Of a stretch of DNA of 64,000 nucleotides, positions 13,078 through 27,005 are shown in pieces. Made by a program: the position numbers and the translations under genes. The notes below the pieces were generated by a model that saw only the letters and a program-made list of their open reading frames with translations, had not been told where the DNA came from and did no database searches. Position 1 is the first letter of the stretch. Each line of letters begins with the position of its first letter. This DNA comes from Varanus komodoensis (Eukaryota > Chordata > Lepidosauria > Squamata > Varanidae), in NCBI RefSeq assembly GCF_004798865.1, contig NW_025335568.1, positions 53,485,486 through 53,549,485 of the forward strand. Reading direction: 5' to 3'.

Positions 13078-13924
13078 TCTAAAAGTGGCATGTATCTTGT
13101 TTCCATGAACAAAGTATTTTTGGCACCAAATGGTAGTCCTGGAGTCCTTATATTTTCTTCAATTGTGTAAAAAACTCACTGAGAGAATCATGCATTTATT
13201 ATCTGTAGGTAGAGTTGGGCAGTCACATTATTAAGAGTAGTCTGAGCTTCTCAAAAGGTCCTTCATCTTGGACTTCTCAGGTCCATGCTTCACGTTCCCT
13301 GTGTCATGTAAACTTAGGATGCCTCCTAGACTGAAATGCAGTGCTGCAATTTCTTATTCAATGCAATATCATTTCACCTCCTTAAACATCTTCATAAAAT
13401 ACTGAATCAAGACACCTTCATATGTCCAACCAGCAAATTTCTTGTTTACCCTTCCGTTGGAGAAACTCTGAGCTTGCTTAAGTAGAGCAGATTAATTTTC
13501 TTGAGCTGATGAGAGGTATCAGCAACGGAAGTCACAGTGATGGCTCTTGGCATTCTTTCTGCACGTTCTCTTGATATGACCCCTTTGGCCCTTTCCCATC
13601 AGCAAATATAGGTCTGAAAGAGCCCATCCGCTCCAGCTCTTGCACTGCAACTTTGGCAAGTCTTGCATTTTTCGTGGTCTCCACCACTTGTGGAAAGCCG
13701 TGCTATAAAATGCCATATTCACATAGTGTGCTCTTTAGAGCAGACATGTCATGCAGATATTACAAACAGATTTGTAAATACAGCCCCACACTCTAGTTAT
13801 CTCTATGGCTGTGAAAGGTCATGTAGGTATTGGGTACATCCACTTGACCATTCATTTCCAGACATTACAATTACAGTGTGGTACATGGACGAGCAGCTCT
13901 TTGAGCAAAGTTGCTCTCATATAT

Positions 13925-14122
13925 GCTAGTATATATTTAAAGTTTATATTTATTGAATTGTACTGAATTCAACTTGTATCTATTGAATTGCATTACTTAG
14001 AAATTAAGTTTTTAACTGGACTTGTATTGTGCATTATTGATGCTTCCTGAATTTTGTAAGCTGCTTTGGGATGACTAGGTGGCCTATCAGAACTATTTAG
14101 AAAATGAGTAACATGTAAATAA
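13925..14122 (+). repeat. L2-type LINE 3' UTR, sense
   Basis: A T-rich stretch (ttatatttattgaattg...) is followed by ttttgtaagctgctttggga and a weak repeat of the ggcctatcagaac type. This resembles the L2 3' end consensus ttgtaagccgccttgag. The copy is diverged. Confidence 0.5.
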
Positions 14123-16171
14123 TGTGTATTATCTCTAGATAGACTGTTAAGGGTAAATGGTAGGAGAATTGTCTTCTAGTCTAGTGCTGGAGAATCTTCT
14201 GTTCTGGATTTCCTGCTTCAAGCAGATGGTTGGGCTAATCAAGTGTCCCTAAAATTTTCTTGGGTTGAATGCACATCTGGAATTTTTTGGGACTCTCATG
14301 GGCAAGCTTGTGAAACTGAAAGAATATAGCTTGCCTAAAAATCCAAGTACAAAGCAGAGGTGGGGTCTAAACACCGAAACACAAAACTGCTGTTTTGAAG
14401 CTAAACTAAGATGGCACTGGAGTGTAGTGCATTGCTTTGTAGCATACCAGCCTCCTATTTGCTATGTGTGCATGTGTATGTACATTTCATTTAAAGAAAT
14501 AAAATAAGAATTGGAAGCCTTCATGTTGGAGACCCCAGGACTAGATAGCTTTCCAACTATTCGATTCTAGGTGCAATGCTTTAAGCATTCTAAATCATCC
14601 TATCTGCACCAAGGTTTATTTGCAGCAGGTAGCAGTAATGCTGTTTTGTGTAAATGAGTGTACAGATGCAAACTTTCAAGAAGACTGCATTGCCAAATTA
14701 GCAAGGCCCAGCGTTCTGGCCAAACCATCCATCATGCTGCTACATGTAGTTCTCTGAAAAGTATTTTATGACCTCCCCAGTTTGACTGATTTGCTGTGTA
14801 GAAATAATCATCTTTTAGCAAAATAGTTGAGAGACTCAAGGGCTAGGCTGCAAAGATGACAGCAATAGCCCCGGAGAGCTAGCAGGGTTCAGTTAGGTTT
14901 GTATCAAGCTGGGTTTGATTTATGATGTTTGGCTTTTTGAGGTGGGAGGAAAGGGAAGCGGATCACACTGGGAGACAAGTGCTATATCCTGCATAATAAT
15001 GTCGTATAACACATTTCAGAGTTTATCCTTTCTCTGAGTCATCACTGCACAAAAATCATGCAAATAATGTTCACTGGGTCAAGGGAACTTACACCTTGTC
15101 TGTTGTGTTCTGGTTATGTTAAGAAAAAGGAAGTGAAATCCCAAAGATTTGCATATGCAGGCTTGACCAATGTTTAGATATTTTTTTTTGTAAAATCAGC
15201 AAGCAAATTAGGTACTTTTCTAAACATTTTCTAATCTAAAATCCTTTCTTACAGAAGAAAATCCCCCCTTATCACCATTTTAAGAAAATCTCAAGCTTAT
15301 GCCTCTCTTCTTGAAGTCTTAATTCTTAAAGTGCCAGTTGAACTAATGATAGTGGCGAAGGATCATCTAGGACCTTTCAACAAAAAGGCCTGCCTTATAA
15401 ATAGAAGGGGAGTGGGAAGGAAGCAGCAAATTAAGTGAATGAAGGTTTTACCACCTTTGTTCTAGAAAAAAAAATTGTACAACTTTTGTCATATATGTAA
15501 GAAAGTATGAGAATACTATTTGAGGGGATTTTTTCCAGTTCATCCCTTGCAGATTTTATTCTTTCCTTTACTGACACAGATGTGTAGCAAGTCAATTTAA
15601 TGTGCAGATTGGTATGGGATTGTGTGTGTCTTAATGACAGCAATTTAAGCAAATCATATATTTAGTGTGTGGGAGGGAATCCTGAAATTTGTGCAAGTGG
15701 AGTTATTATTTTCTCCAGTAGTTTGCAAGTGTACAAGAGTGCAGGCTGAGTTGTATGATGTGTGTTGCCTTGTGTTTATCAATTCCGTAGTATCTTCCAG
15801 CCACTCTAGAGCTGGGGAAGCTCCCAAGCGAGCTGCGTAACCTACCAGGCACTGGACAAGACCAGATTGCAAAAATACTAATTTCTGCACAGTTGTGAAG
15901 CAATGGGGGAGAAATGATACTAGGAGAAAGGGGGAGCAATTGAGCAATTCTGAAAGACCAAAAAAGAAAAGAAATTTAACAAAGTGCACCAACGGGTGGA
16001 GATCACACCTATCACTCGACAATGTAATTCTCTCATTAAATGTCGAACTGACACCACTGTCCTCTTTACCAGTGACCTTACCAGTGCATGTCCTCTTTTA
16101 ACATTGCTTTGACCTTCTAGAAAGGAGAGTTATTGGCAGTCCTCTTGCAGTTTCTTGTTGCAGCCATTATG
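14123..16171. other. Intron 1 stretch, nothing recognised
   Basis: Minus-strand frames at 15654-16022 (122 codons) overlap in two frames and show no family motif; judged to be chance. Confidence 0.5.
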
Positions 16172-16557
16172 GGCAGTCCCTGGATTACAAACAAGTTTCG
16201 TTCCTGAGAAAATGGAAATTCATCTTTAAGTTGAATTTGTGTGTAAGTCAAATCAAGTATAGTTGGCCCTCTACGTTCATGAGAGTTAGGGGTGCAAGAC
16301 CCCTCTGCAAGTGGAAAACCCACAGAAATCTCTAACTGCCCCTACACCAACTCACTAGAAATATCAGAGAGATTTCCCCCTCTGGTTGGGCAGGTGCAGG
16401 AGGCATGCTTTTGAGGCTTCCCTCTCTCCCCTTTTGCTTCCTTCTCTCGATGGTGATGATGATTTTCCAGAATATTTTTTAATTAATAAGCTTTATGCCA
16501 GTTTGTTTGTAAATACAGGTTGTTTGCAACTTGAATGTTCGTTACTCAGGGACTGCC
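16172..16557. mobile_element. Tigger-like DNA transposon remnant, possibly nested
   Basis: The left end ggcagtccctggattacaaa caag and the complement of the right end (ggcagtccctgagtaacgaa c) form a short TIR. The subterminal text (aagttgaatttgtgtgtaag tcaaatc) is like Tigger/mariner elements with cagtccccgagttac ends. At 16258 a second signature (atagttggccctctacgttc atg) resembles another Tigger-type end (cagttggccctccgtatcc), suggesting one element inside another. No transposase coding is left. Confidence 0.65.
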
Positions 16558-19500
16558 AGTACTGGAATTGCACAGTTCTCCCCTCCTTGCATTTTCAGCC
16601 TTTAAATTTGCATAAATTCCCCTTCCATTTACTTCCCACCTTTAAATTTGGCGATTCAGTGCTGTGGCTAAGACATTTCCAGAACTGGTCTTGGAAAATG
16701 AAATGTGTAGTGGTAAAAATCTTATAAACCAACCTTTGGGGCTTGATAAACAGTTTGCCTCTTTGATCCTTTTCACATTAATCTGCATGAAAAACATGTT
16801 GCCTCTTTTATGTGGCAAGATTTGCAAAACTTGAAATTGACATTCTTGTTTCTGGCAGAGAAAGTCCAAAACAGCAATGTTGTATAAGCAAATGAAAACA
16901 ACAACAACAATTTTTAAGCCTAAAGCAATACTGACATACTCTTGAGTCATCTGTCATTTTTCAATAAAGCACCTTTTTTGCTAGCTTCTAATGCTGTTAA
17001 TTTTTGGAAAAAAAAATGGTTTGCATTCTGCAGGTGTACTTACATATCCTTGAGTTATAATGGAAATTCTTCCCCACGCTCAAAGCATCCCTCTGTAGAA
17101 TGATTGCAGTGTGGTTATAAAAACTGAATAGCAACTGACTAACAGAAAAACTTTTATTCCATCCATTATTTGTCTATTTGGTGCTGGTCAATTTTCTTTT
17201 TGTTTTGCAGAGGTTGGATATAGACCAGGGAACCCTGAGAGGAAGTCTCAGCCATGAATACTGGCTGATGTGGGGCCCATTCATTTTTCCTCAACTTAAG
17301 CTACCTGGCTGTAAAAGACAAAATAGTGGTGGACAAATCCTTATTATATATTTCTCTGAGATGCTGATAAGAAGAGTGGGATAAAATAATATAATTTTCC
17401 AGTAGTATGACTCAGGCTTCATATTCTAGCTTTTACCTGCCTCAGACATACTTATATTCCATTTTCAGAGTGTAATGGCTTTCAGTGCCTTGTGCTACAT
17501 GTGTAGCAAACTTCACTTTGCAAGGTAATGTAACCCTGACTTAACTCTGGTTGGGTGTACTTCAAGCAGTGTATGCTAGGTTAGGATGCAGAGGTGCTGT
17601 GCTGATGGTAGAACATCATCAGGAGCTTCTGTCTTATTTCTCAATTTCTGTGGTCAAACAAGCCTGCATTTAAAATGTGAAAAGTATTAAATAAAAGCTG
17701 TTGTATTTAATAGTGGAAATCTTACACATTCAATTTGTTAAGTTTCCTAATTTCATTGAAGTCTGACATACCGTTGCCTTTCATTACATAAGCAACAAAA
17801 TCCAATTTTTCCTGGTCATGTTTATTAGTCTTTTACTTTCTAAAGTCACTTTCATCAGCAATGTTTAATCTTGCCAGGCACAGTTTTCCAATTTCTTTGA
17901 AAATGTACTCTGTCACATTCATTTTACAGCAAAGCAAATACAAATAACCTTTAGATGCAGTGAATTGTAGTTCTGCTTCACCTGATCCATTGTTTGCATT
18001 GCATTTCAAAGCACTTTGTTCCAGTGCTCTATTAAAGAATGCACAGGGTTTGTGAACAAATTGCCTGTACTGCAAACCTTGCCATGGATATGGAAGAAGG
18101 GTATGTCTTGCATCCACCAGCATCTGACATTTTAATCTTCTCACATTGTAACAGGGCTCACACAGCATAATGCTTTCTGTAGTGTAAGTCTGTACAAAAT
18201 TCTTCCAATGAATATGTGTTTTAGTACTCTGGGTAAGTGATGGTATTTAGTGTTCCAACATGCTTGTATGCTAAAACACTTTTTTCAATGGGAGTAGAAC
18301 TTAGAAATATCAAATAACCTGCTCAGTCTTCCATTTACATTTTGAGAAATGGGGTCATATTCCGATGGAAACATACTCCTGAAAACTTGGCAAAATGCTT
18401 ATTACTCTGACACTACTCTCAATTGCTGGCAGCTTTGTAGACACACTACTTTTGGAATTTTGAGATCTTGCTTAGCAGAAAATGTTTGATGCATTGACCT
18501 GTACAGACATTGATTAGTGGGGTATCAAAATACTCTGGTTCTTTCAGTCTGGATGTTATCATGCTAAAATTCAACTTTCTGAAATTCATTTGTTTAAGTC
18601 AAGGGTTAAGCCCCATAGTTGCTTCAGGGGCCAGATTGCCCCCCCCTCCCTTCAGACCCACCCATGTGTTGGATGATGTTAAGGGGCAAGGTCCCACTAG
18701 TGACATCAGGACCTTGGCTCATGTCCCAGCCTGCTTCTACTGTGGAGCTGACTTTGCTTATGCTTTGCCTTCCCTGTGAAGGGAAGGAGGTGCATGTAAA
18801 GCCACAGTTTAAAGGGGCAGGGAAGGAGAAGCTGGAGTTGAAACAGCTCCATGCAGCCAGCACTTGCAGGAGCTCCAGGGATCCAAATTTATCCTGGAAG
18901 TCTTCTTGACAAGGAAGATACGCTCTGAGAGGGCTTGGCAGCTGTGTGAATGGAAGGTGTTCCTCTTCATTGAAAATACTTTTCCGCAGTTGCACTTGCT
19001 AACATTGACGATATCCATCTTTCTATCAATTCTGGGAGATCCTGTCTCCATCTAGGAAGCAGTCTGAGTATCTCTGGAAGAAATGATCTCATTATACAGC
19101 ACAACCTATGCCTGGTCCTTTTTTCAGATTACCTTTGCCCTTTTTAGTAGTTCAGAAGCAGCAGTGTAGTTAGGGATGAAAAGCCCCAGGGGTGAGGGTG
19201 GGGAATAGAAACATTCAGGAAAAAAACACCCTTCCTCTCTCTCACCCCCCCCCCCCCGAACCTTTACGCTGTTCCTCCAAAGCAATCGAAACAGTTTGGA
19301 TTATGAAATACTTTGTTTGATAGTGATTCAGAAAAGGAGTTCTTACATTGCTACTTGGTCTTTACTCTCCCAAAATGATTTCTTAAAGCTATATACTGAG
19401 AAGATTTCTATGGGCATTACTGAAGTATTAGAGTTGCTGTTTGTCAGGGATGGAAAACGTATGTCTGATGAGCCTAAGCAAAGCCCCGCAGACTTTGGGC

Positions 19501-22088
19501 TTTTTCCCAGGCTCTGTGCCCCGGGGACGACTGGTGGCTTGGGGAAGAGTAGAAGGGGAGAATTCCCCTGTTATGTCCCATCAGAACACGGGCATTTTCT
19601 TTACTTAGCATTGTGCTCTCTCCGCGACTTAATCTGGCCTGCAATCTGGCCATACACCCTGAAGAAGTTCCTCTCCTCAGCTACACGCTGAGGACAGTGA
19701 ACATAATAAAAATGGTCAGAAGAAGTAGTAACTCCTGATTATGATAGCTTAGAAAATAAGATGGCTTGCCAGAAGCATTTTGTAGCCAAATTACTATTCA
19801 AGGGAATGAGATTTTTCTTCCCTCATACCCCTCAGTGCATTTTCTGAAAAGGAATGCTTGCTGTGTTTGCTTTACACTGTGGAGGAGGCTAAGTTCAAAA
19901 TACATAATTTTCTTAGATGCAGACTTTTTGCTTGCTTCACATAAACTGGCAAAAATGGAGAAATGCCAGATTTCTTGGAGTTCAGCTGGTTGGAGCTCAG
20001 TTGTACCAGAAATTAAAAACTTTTTAAAATAACTGAGATCAGTGAATTTGTAATATTTGTCTAAATGGCTATACTTATTCAGATAATTATTACAATTGTC
20101 TAAGTAAATGTACAAAAGATGGTAATTATATGGAGAAAGCTAGTTGTATGTAAAACATGTTATTTGCTTAAAGTAACAAAGTGACTTTATAACTGTGAAG
20201 GATGCTTAGTAATGATAATAATATTGTGGTTTTCAGGTTTTTCCCCCCTGTAGATAACATCATGTTTACCATGTATTTTCAACTTTTCCCTGGAAAAATG
20301 GATCCCCTACCCTTCATGGATTCAAAATCTCTGGAAAGTTTATATTTCTAAATGTAATTAATTTCCCTATTAAAGTTTGCCTTGAAATGACCTCTGTTTT
20401 GCCTTCCAGGGTTTGCTTGCTCCGTTTTTCACATCTGCTTCCAAAGCAGTTACTTAAAGGATTGACCTACACATTTTCTCTTATAAATCTTCTAACAGCT
20501 TAGTAGAGCCCTTCTATTCCTTTCTGTATTTAATTTTTTAAGCCATTGGAGCTCTTGGCAATGAGCCGGGTTGCTTTTCTGTCCTGAAAATTGGTATTTG
20601 TAAGGACAGTCGCCCTGGTGTACAAAGTTCATAAACTTAGTGTCCCTCAACATGAAGCATCCTTTTGAAAGAACCATAAAGACAGTGTTGTGTTAAGCTC
20701 TGGAGTTTCTGCCTAAACTAGTCATGCCGCTCATTTAAACCAGGATATTGTCTTACCAGTGTTCTTTCCTAATCCCTGTACCAGGAAACGTGCACATAAT
20801 TCATTGGATGTTAGAGGAGCTCTGCAATTTTAACTGTATCAGTCCTCTGACATTTTTAGTGAGGTTAAAGCTCTTTCTTACTTTCCGTGCTAAACAAGTA
20901 CTTTTCAATGTGAGATGTGCCTCTTTTGTGAATGGAAAGAACGGTTAAGGTGCAAATTCTACCTCAGTGATAGGAGAGAGAACGCAGGATTTAGGAATGC
21001 CATGGTTTGGCTTGCGCGTGTCTAGATTGCAGTCTATTTTGCAAAAGACTTCTGCCTCACCTTTCAATCCAGTGAAAAGTGGCTTGCAATGGATTGTAAC
21101 CCCCAAGGCCACCCAAGGAAATGGGCACCTGGGACAAGATGGCTCTCCCTCCCATTCCATATGCAAAAGCCAACTAGACTAGTAGCTGATTCTTTCTTCA
21201 ACATTAGCAATAGGACAGCATTCTCCTGCACAGCTGAGGGGGCACAGGGCAGGCCTCAAGTCCTCCTGCCCACCCTCCCTCCTTCTGCCACACACACTCC
21301 AGTAGCCTCCATCTCCTGGCTAGCAGATGGGGCCAAGTTGCACTTTCCATTAGCTTTACAGACCTGTTAGCTCTACAGGTCACTCATGATTGTGATTGCA
21401 TGTAAAGCCACCAATAGAATAGTACTCACAAGTCCCTGTAAGTTAGTTTCCTGTCAGTTTCAATGATTTGGGGACATAAAACAGGATTATTACTAAATTC
21501 ATATTAGTAGATAAGACTTATATGGCCCTGCATGTCTTATCCTTCTGAAGCAGAGTGGAAATTCTTTCTGTAAATGCAGTTGAACATTAGTTGGGTAGCA
21601 ACTAATATATTTCTTTGTATTTTACTGTTCCTGAGTTTTGAATTGCATTTTATGTTTTTACCTGTTGGAAATGCATTTTTCTCTTTCAACAGTGTGCTTT
21701 GCTTTAACTGTTTGTAGTTTACCTCCAGAATATTTCTCATTGGGTAGAAGTAATAAATAAAATAAAATTCACTGATCTGAAATGTTCTTTCATGCACTTC
21801 ATTGCACATGTATATGAAAGGAGATTGCTAACTCTGCATACTACTTTCTGTAGTTTGTGCATTGCTGTGATAATTCCAGAATCTAGAATTGCCACTGGGA
21901 GGTATCAGAAACTTGAAAAAAGGCATTATAATGAATGCCTATTTGGAGTTGTACTTTGATGAGGGTTAGGGTTACTTGCCATCGTGCTACTATAGCAGAT
22001 TTTGTGGAAAAGGGTATATTTCTGTTCTGGATTTATTAGTCCCTCCTTTCTTCTAAGCAACTCTTACTAACTTGTAATATAAATTGTA
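16558..22088. other. Intron 1 stretch, nothing recognised apart from C13
   Basis: At 18620-18850 the GC content rises and overlapping open frames appear on both strands, with no codon bias or splice context. This could be an unknown repeat. The rest is AT-rich and plain. Confidence 0.45.
19245..19257. repeat. C13 homopolymer
   Basis: Thirteen C in a row after a CT-rich stretch (cttcctctctctca). Confidence 0.95.
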
Positions 22089-22160
22089 CTATGATGCATA
22101 CTTACCTGGGAGCAAGTTCCATTAAATTCAGAAGAGCTTACTTCTGAATAGACATGTCCA
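22089..22160. repeat. Fragment of the 'cattgaattcaatgggactta' squamate repeat
   Basis: gatgcatacttacctgggag caagttccattaaattcaga agagcttacttctgaataga catgtcc follows the common foldback pattern tgcacacttacttgggagtaagtcccattgaactcaat...acttctgagtagacatgc. Confidence 0.55.
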
Positions 22161-22489
22161 CAGAGGCACAAATGACAAAATATATTTTTAAAAAGTCAGA
22201 TAACTAGTTTAGTTATACAAGGAACTGTTCATCCGAATCAGAACAAGGAAGTCGTTCTGTATGAAAGCTGTCTGACTAAACACCTGCCCATTGATAGTAA
22301 GTTTTTCTCTGTTACGATTTTCGGTAACACTTGTGGAGTCAAAATAACCAGGGCACCAGATGTAACAGTTTGTCACCAGGTTTCTGAGCCTCCTCAGAAG
22401 CCTCAGTTTATGTGGGAGGAAAGATCCCATCTTGTGCAAGAAACCAGAGCTCTGAGTTGGCAGTTGTGCTCTTTGCATAGAAAAGCACA

Positions 22490-23300
22490 GCAAGAGATCC
22501 TAGGCCCTTGAGGGCCAAGTTCTCTGTTTTGGTCAAGGAACTTGCTTTGTGCTATTCTTTTGTGGTCTCTGTGCATCACATATATGAGTGCGGTGCCTGT
22601 GCATTGCCTGCATTCGGGAAAATTCTCTCGGCTTATTAATGTTTTAGCAGGAACTCTGCATCCCCTTCTCCTCGTATAAATGGGTGGAGTCCTCCCCTTT
22701 CTCCTGTCCACACTCCACCATTCACTGTGCCTTGGGTTTTCTCAGACTACTTTTGATTTCCCTCACAAAGATCTTGCTTTTTCTTAAATCTTTTATAAAA
22801 CTTTTCTCTATTCAACTTATATCCTTCTCTCCCATTTTACAACTCTTTATTCACTTCAGTTCTCCAATTCCCATCCCTCCACTTCTATTCGCCTCACGAA
22901 AAAATACAACCCCCCACAACCATTTACTTCTTCACTTGTCTTACTTCTTTCTTTCTTGATGGTGCAGCATTCTGCCTTTAGAAAGTATGCGCAATGAGGA
23001 GTGAAGATGCTGTCTACAGACACACATTCTATGCTCTCTGTCTCCTTTGTCTTGGAGATGGCCACGCAGTGACAAGTGTGCCCACTGTCAAGCCTTCACA
23101 AAAGCAGCCCAAAGGAATCATGAAAACAGACTGAAGGAAGAACTCTGGGACAGAGCTCTTCTTGCTATGAAAGGGAGGCTACCTCTGGAAATTCTGCTGG
23201 CCCTGCTACAACCAAAGAAAGTGCCCTTCTGTGTTCAGAGTTGGCTACTCAACTGACTTCTAAGAGCTCCAGGACAGCAAAAGAGCATTCTGATTGGTCT
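22490..23300 (+). mobile_element. Probable DIRS-like retrotransposon fossil (gag-type region)
   Basis: A segment near 23070-23160 reads CAHCQAFTKAAQRNHENRLK followed by EELWDRALL. This resembles the small zinc-binding gag-like motif of vertebrate DIRS elements (HC--FTKQARKNR--RL--ALW). It is an old, broken remnant; its ends are not defined, and no recombinase or RT region was recognised nearby. Confidence 0.4.
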
Positions 23301-26300
23301 CAATCTCCCAAAAACAATGTGAGAAATGGAAACATCTTGAAACCAAAGATACCAAAAAAGAAAAACGTCCCAGGAAGGAGAAGCTGGGGAAAAAAAATGC
23401 AAATAGCATTCCCATTCAGCTCAAAAAGAGGTTCCACAACAGATGGAAATGGAACCAAGCTCATCTGTACTGAGAGCGCCTCCATTCTGAGCCCAGCCGG
23501 TACAGACATAAATTGTTTTGTGCTGTTTCTGAACTGTGCATATACATGTGTCTCTTTGGCTGGTTTTGCCAACTGTTTTATGCTATTATGTTATCACTCG
23601 AGCTATATGAAACATCTCATTTTGTTGGAGTCTTTCTGTGAAGTGTATGCAAATTTTAGGTTTAAAAAGGCAACAGAAAATTTTCGGTTAAAAAAACCCA
23701 ACACTGCCTTGTAAAGGCATGCCCGCTGAACTGGTCTGAAGGGTGGCTGAAACATGAAGCATCTCTATATTGCCCTGGCATGGCACCATGAGAGAGGCCC
23801 CCTATAACATTTCTGTCAGATATGTAGGAAGGAAGTCACAGGATTCCAGGACTCCTTTAGGTACCCTGCAGTGTGGCTGGAAAGCGCAGAAGAATCCCAG
23901 ACATATTAACCTTGTCGCATCTTTGAGCCTTAAAGTGAGTGGGCAAAGTGGAACTTAGTTGTTGGGAAGCGTGATTAACCGAGGAATCTTACTGTACAGA
24001 GATGCCACCTCTTGTGGAAACATGAGACTGAAGTGAACTGCCAATTTAATCCGGAAAATTATCCAGGCACTTAAAGCTTGAAAATGCTAAGTTAGGAACT
24101 TCCCTCACCACCCCAAGAAGTCATTTTCTAGATGCAGTTAAATCTTATCCACAAGCTTACTTCTCTGTTGGGGGTTTCACAATCCAGGCCGATGACAGAA
24201 GGAAAAGTGGTAGTGGAATGCTGGTCACACAGCCGTTCCTGACTTCACGAAATGTTTGACGCTGTGACTGTGATCTTGCTGGCACAAGGAAAGAAGAGAC
24301 CTTGTCCCATCTTGGAAGGATGCTGGAGAAGGACGGTGGCAGACATACCTGTGCAGGAAGCATTGTGTGCTGTGGTGTTTTTGAACAAGATAAACGAAAC
24401 AAGTCGGAAGCATATGGCAAGTCACCGTGTTCAATTCACATTTTACCCCAAGCAGCCCTGTTGTTCAGGTAGTGACTGGGTGACTCATGCTGCGAGAGAG
24501 GGAATCATTGGAAGTTTGATGGAGGTGCCCCGAGTGCTCCAGACCATGCTCCAGAGGCATCCTTCAGAGCAGCATTTTGGATGGCACAAGTTCCTGCTCT
24601 GGAGAGAAAGGAACGGAGGAAAATGGTGTTGTGCTCTCAGTGTTCTGTTCACACAAGTCTGACTTCACTTGTGCTTCCCTAAGCACAGATTAGAAGATTG
24701 ATGCTTCCTTCTGTTAAAAACAAATGTATTTGTTGACATATTACATATGGTCTGTGACGATCCACACTTGCTTCTCTGTGTATGAACATGCAGATCTTTT
24801 GCAGACAAACAATCCTTAGAGTTGCTCATTTTTTATCCACATCTCTTTCTTCCTTCCTTTCCCTCTCTCCCTCGTGTGCGTACATCAGTTGGTGGTGCGT
24901 GTGTATATATGTGTGTGTATTTCAACAGGAAGATTTATTGCAGGATATTTAAGCAAAATAGCCCAGTTAGCTATTTCCTTTTGATAAGTCTAAATCATCC
25001 TGTTTATGGAGATAAGAGTCACTTTCCCCGCAAAAGCCAGACACCGTCACTTGCCGATCCTCCCCGCACCCCCTCCTTCCAGACAGATCAGGATGAAAGG
25101 CATTCTAACTAAAGTCTTTATTATCTTAAAGCTGGCCAGGCAGACTGACTTTGCAGTACAAAGAAGAACACTGCAGAAGTCAATAACCAAACCCACAAGT
25201 GAATGATGGCCATTAGGGAAATGTGGCTTAATGATATGAAATTGATCCAAATCTGAATACCTTTCCTTGCTTCCCAGCCAAAGGATGAAAAGGAGTTGTC
25301 ATCTGCAGTGTGGTTCTTGCTGCTTATGGGCCAGTCACCAAAAATGTTTGATGCTTCTCTATTTGTCTACTTATAACTAATGCCATAAAATTGGACTGAC
25401 AGCCATGTCTATATACTCAACTGAATTTCCCACATGCCATGAAACTGTCTAGTTCTCTATACCTTTCTGTCTGATCTCTGAGTTGGTTGGCCTTGGTATT
25501 TAGCTAAGCATTTCAATACCGCTTCTCCTTTCAGTTCTGATTCAGAATCTGAGGCAACAGACTGTAAAAGCTGTATTATAGAAAAAATGTTCCCAATCCC
25601 TATAATCACCACCTATTTTATGTAACTCAGATAGATATAGCTATATATATTCTGTCTTCTAATCTTTATATTTCCACATTCTTGCACATAAGAATGCACA
25701 TTGCACATTGGCAAAGTACTGTGGAGGTTGGTTTAAGTTAACCTTTTTAAAAAAAATTACTTAAGTGTGCTGATTGAGCTTCTTTTGCATCTGCCTGCAA
25801 CTTTTCAGAAGCAGGGTAGAATTTAGATTAAAAAGGTTTAAAAAACTTTAAATTCAGGACATCAAAGCTGTACTCAACTGACTACTCACTGAATATTTGA
25901 TTATACATGCAGAGTCGTTTGCGTGCAATCATATTTTGCATGTGCTTTTTTGAATGCCAGTGTAAGGTTGCTAGCTATGAAAGGGATCTTTGCAAGCTAT
26001 TCACTAACGAGTCTTTGGAAGGAATGTTTAAGCTTGCCCTTGAAACAAAATGTAGGTTAGCACTAGGTTTTTCTGAATAGTTTTTCATCTGGCTTCTACT
26101 TGATCTGATCAAGTGCTCTTTGGGGGGTTTTATGTCTCCATGTTTGGTATATCTGGCAAAACTCCATCCTGGCAAAAAATAATAGCTCTTTTGAGCACCA
26201 AAAGGAATTTGAATAGGTTGTTTTGACACTAAGGTAGAGAGATTGACAGGAAGTTCCAACATATCGTTGGAATGGCTTATACGAAGCCAGTCATTTAATT

Positions 26301-26992
26301 AACAGATGCAAGAATTAGACTAAGTATTTTGAAAGAGAAAGTAGATGGTTGTGGGGAATGTGACCCTATTCATTGATTCAGAGTGGCTCACTTGGCTCAG
26401 CTTTTGAAGGTAGGGGGACGATAAAAAAGCACCTTTTTGAAAATGGAAGAATAGGAATGTATGGGAAGCAATGTAAATGCCGCACCCAAACTGCACATCA
26501 GTATGCAGATCACAGCTGGCCCACCCATGAGGCAGGGTGAGGCACCCACAAGAGCAGGCATAGCTGGAGGAGTAGCAAATTTCACTGCTGCCCGTTCTCA
26601 TACAAGCGCCAGCCCAAGCTCTAGCCTGGGCAGCCTACACCACCTTCAGCAGAGAAACTGTGGAGCCCTGCCAACTAGTTTGCCTCCATAGCATTTTCCA
26701 CAGCAGCAACGCATACAGTGGGACTGTTCAGGGCAGCTGCCAGCCCTCTGTTATTGCTGGGTTTGAGGGTTTCCTCTGATCTAAGCACAAGGCTGAGATC
26801 TTGCAATACTTTGGTCTTGTGAGAGCCCAGAGCAGCGATATCAGAGTGACAGCAGGGATGCTGACCAGTGGCCGCAGGGAGGGAGACTGCAATGGTGGTG
26901 GCAGGAGAGGGAGAATCCTGCAGCTGCAATAGAAATGGTGCCAGACCCGATTCCTATGAAATATTTTTCTACCTTTATGTGTTGGTAAACTC
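23301..26992. other. Intron 1 stretch, nothing recognised
   Basis: Open frames of 136 codons (24252-24662) and 157 codons (23241-23714) show no domain motif; the second partly overlaps the DIRS-like fossil. 26460-26930 is a little GC-richer with overlapping chance frames. Confidence 0.45.
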
Positions 26993-27005
26993 ATAGTAGA
27001 GCTTA
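26993..27005. repeat. Left target-site duplication of the Sauria SINE
   Basis: atagtagagctta is repeated without mismatch at 27349-27361, directly beyond the tRNA-head end of the SINE. Confidence 0.88.

Noticed and set aside
18619-18995. GC-richer block with frames on both strands as an exon
   Set aside because: Pro-rich chance frames on both strands, no codon bias and no convincing acceptor-donor pair.
21960-21980. gggttagggtta as an interstitial telomere repeat
   Set aside because: Less than two full TTAGGG units; expected by chance in 64 kb.
23241-23714. 157-codon plus-strand frame as a host gene
   Set aside because: No recognisable domain beyond the upstream DIRS-like motif, which is in another frame; the composition (K-, N- and S-rich, then hydrophobic) fits a chance frame.
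24252-24662. 136-codon frame as an exon
   Set aside because: No recognisable family; overlapping frames on the minus strand are equally long.
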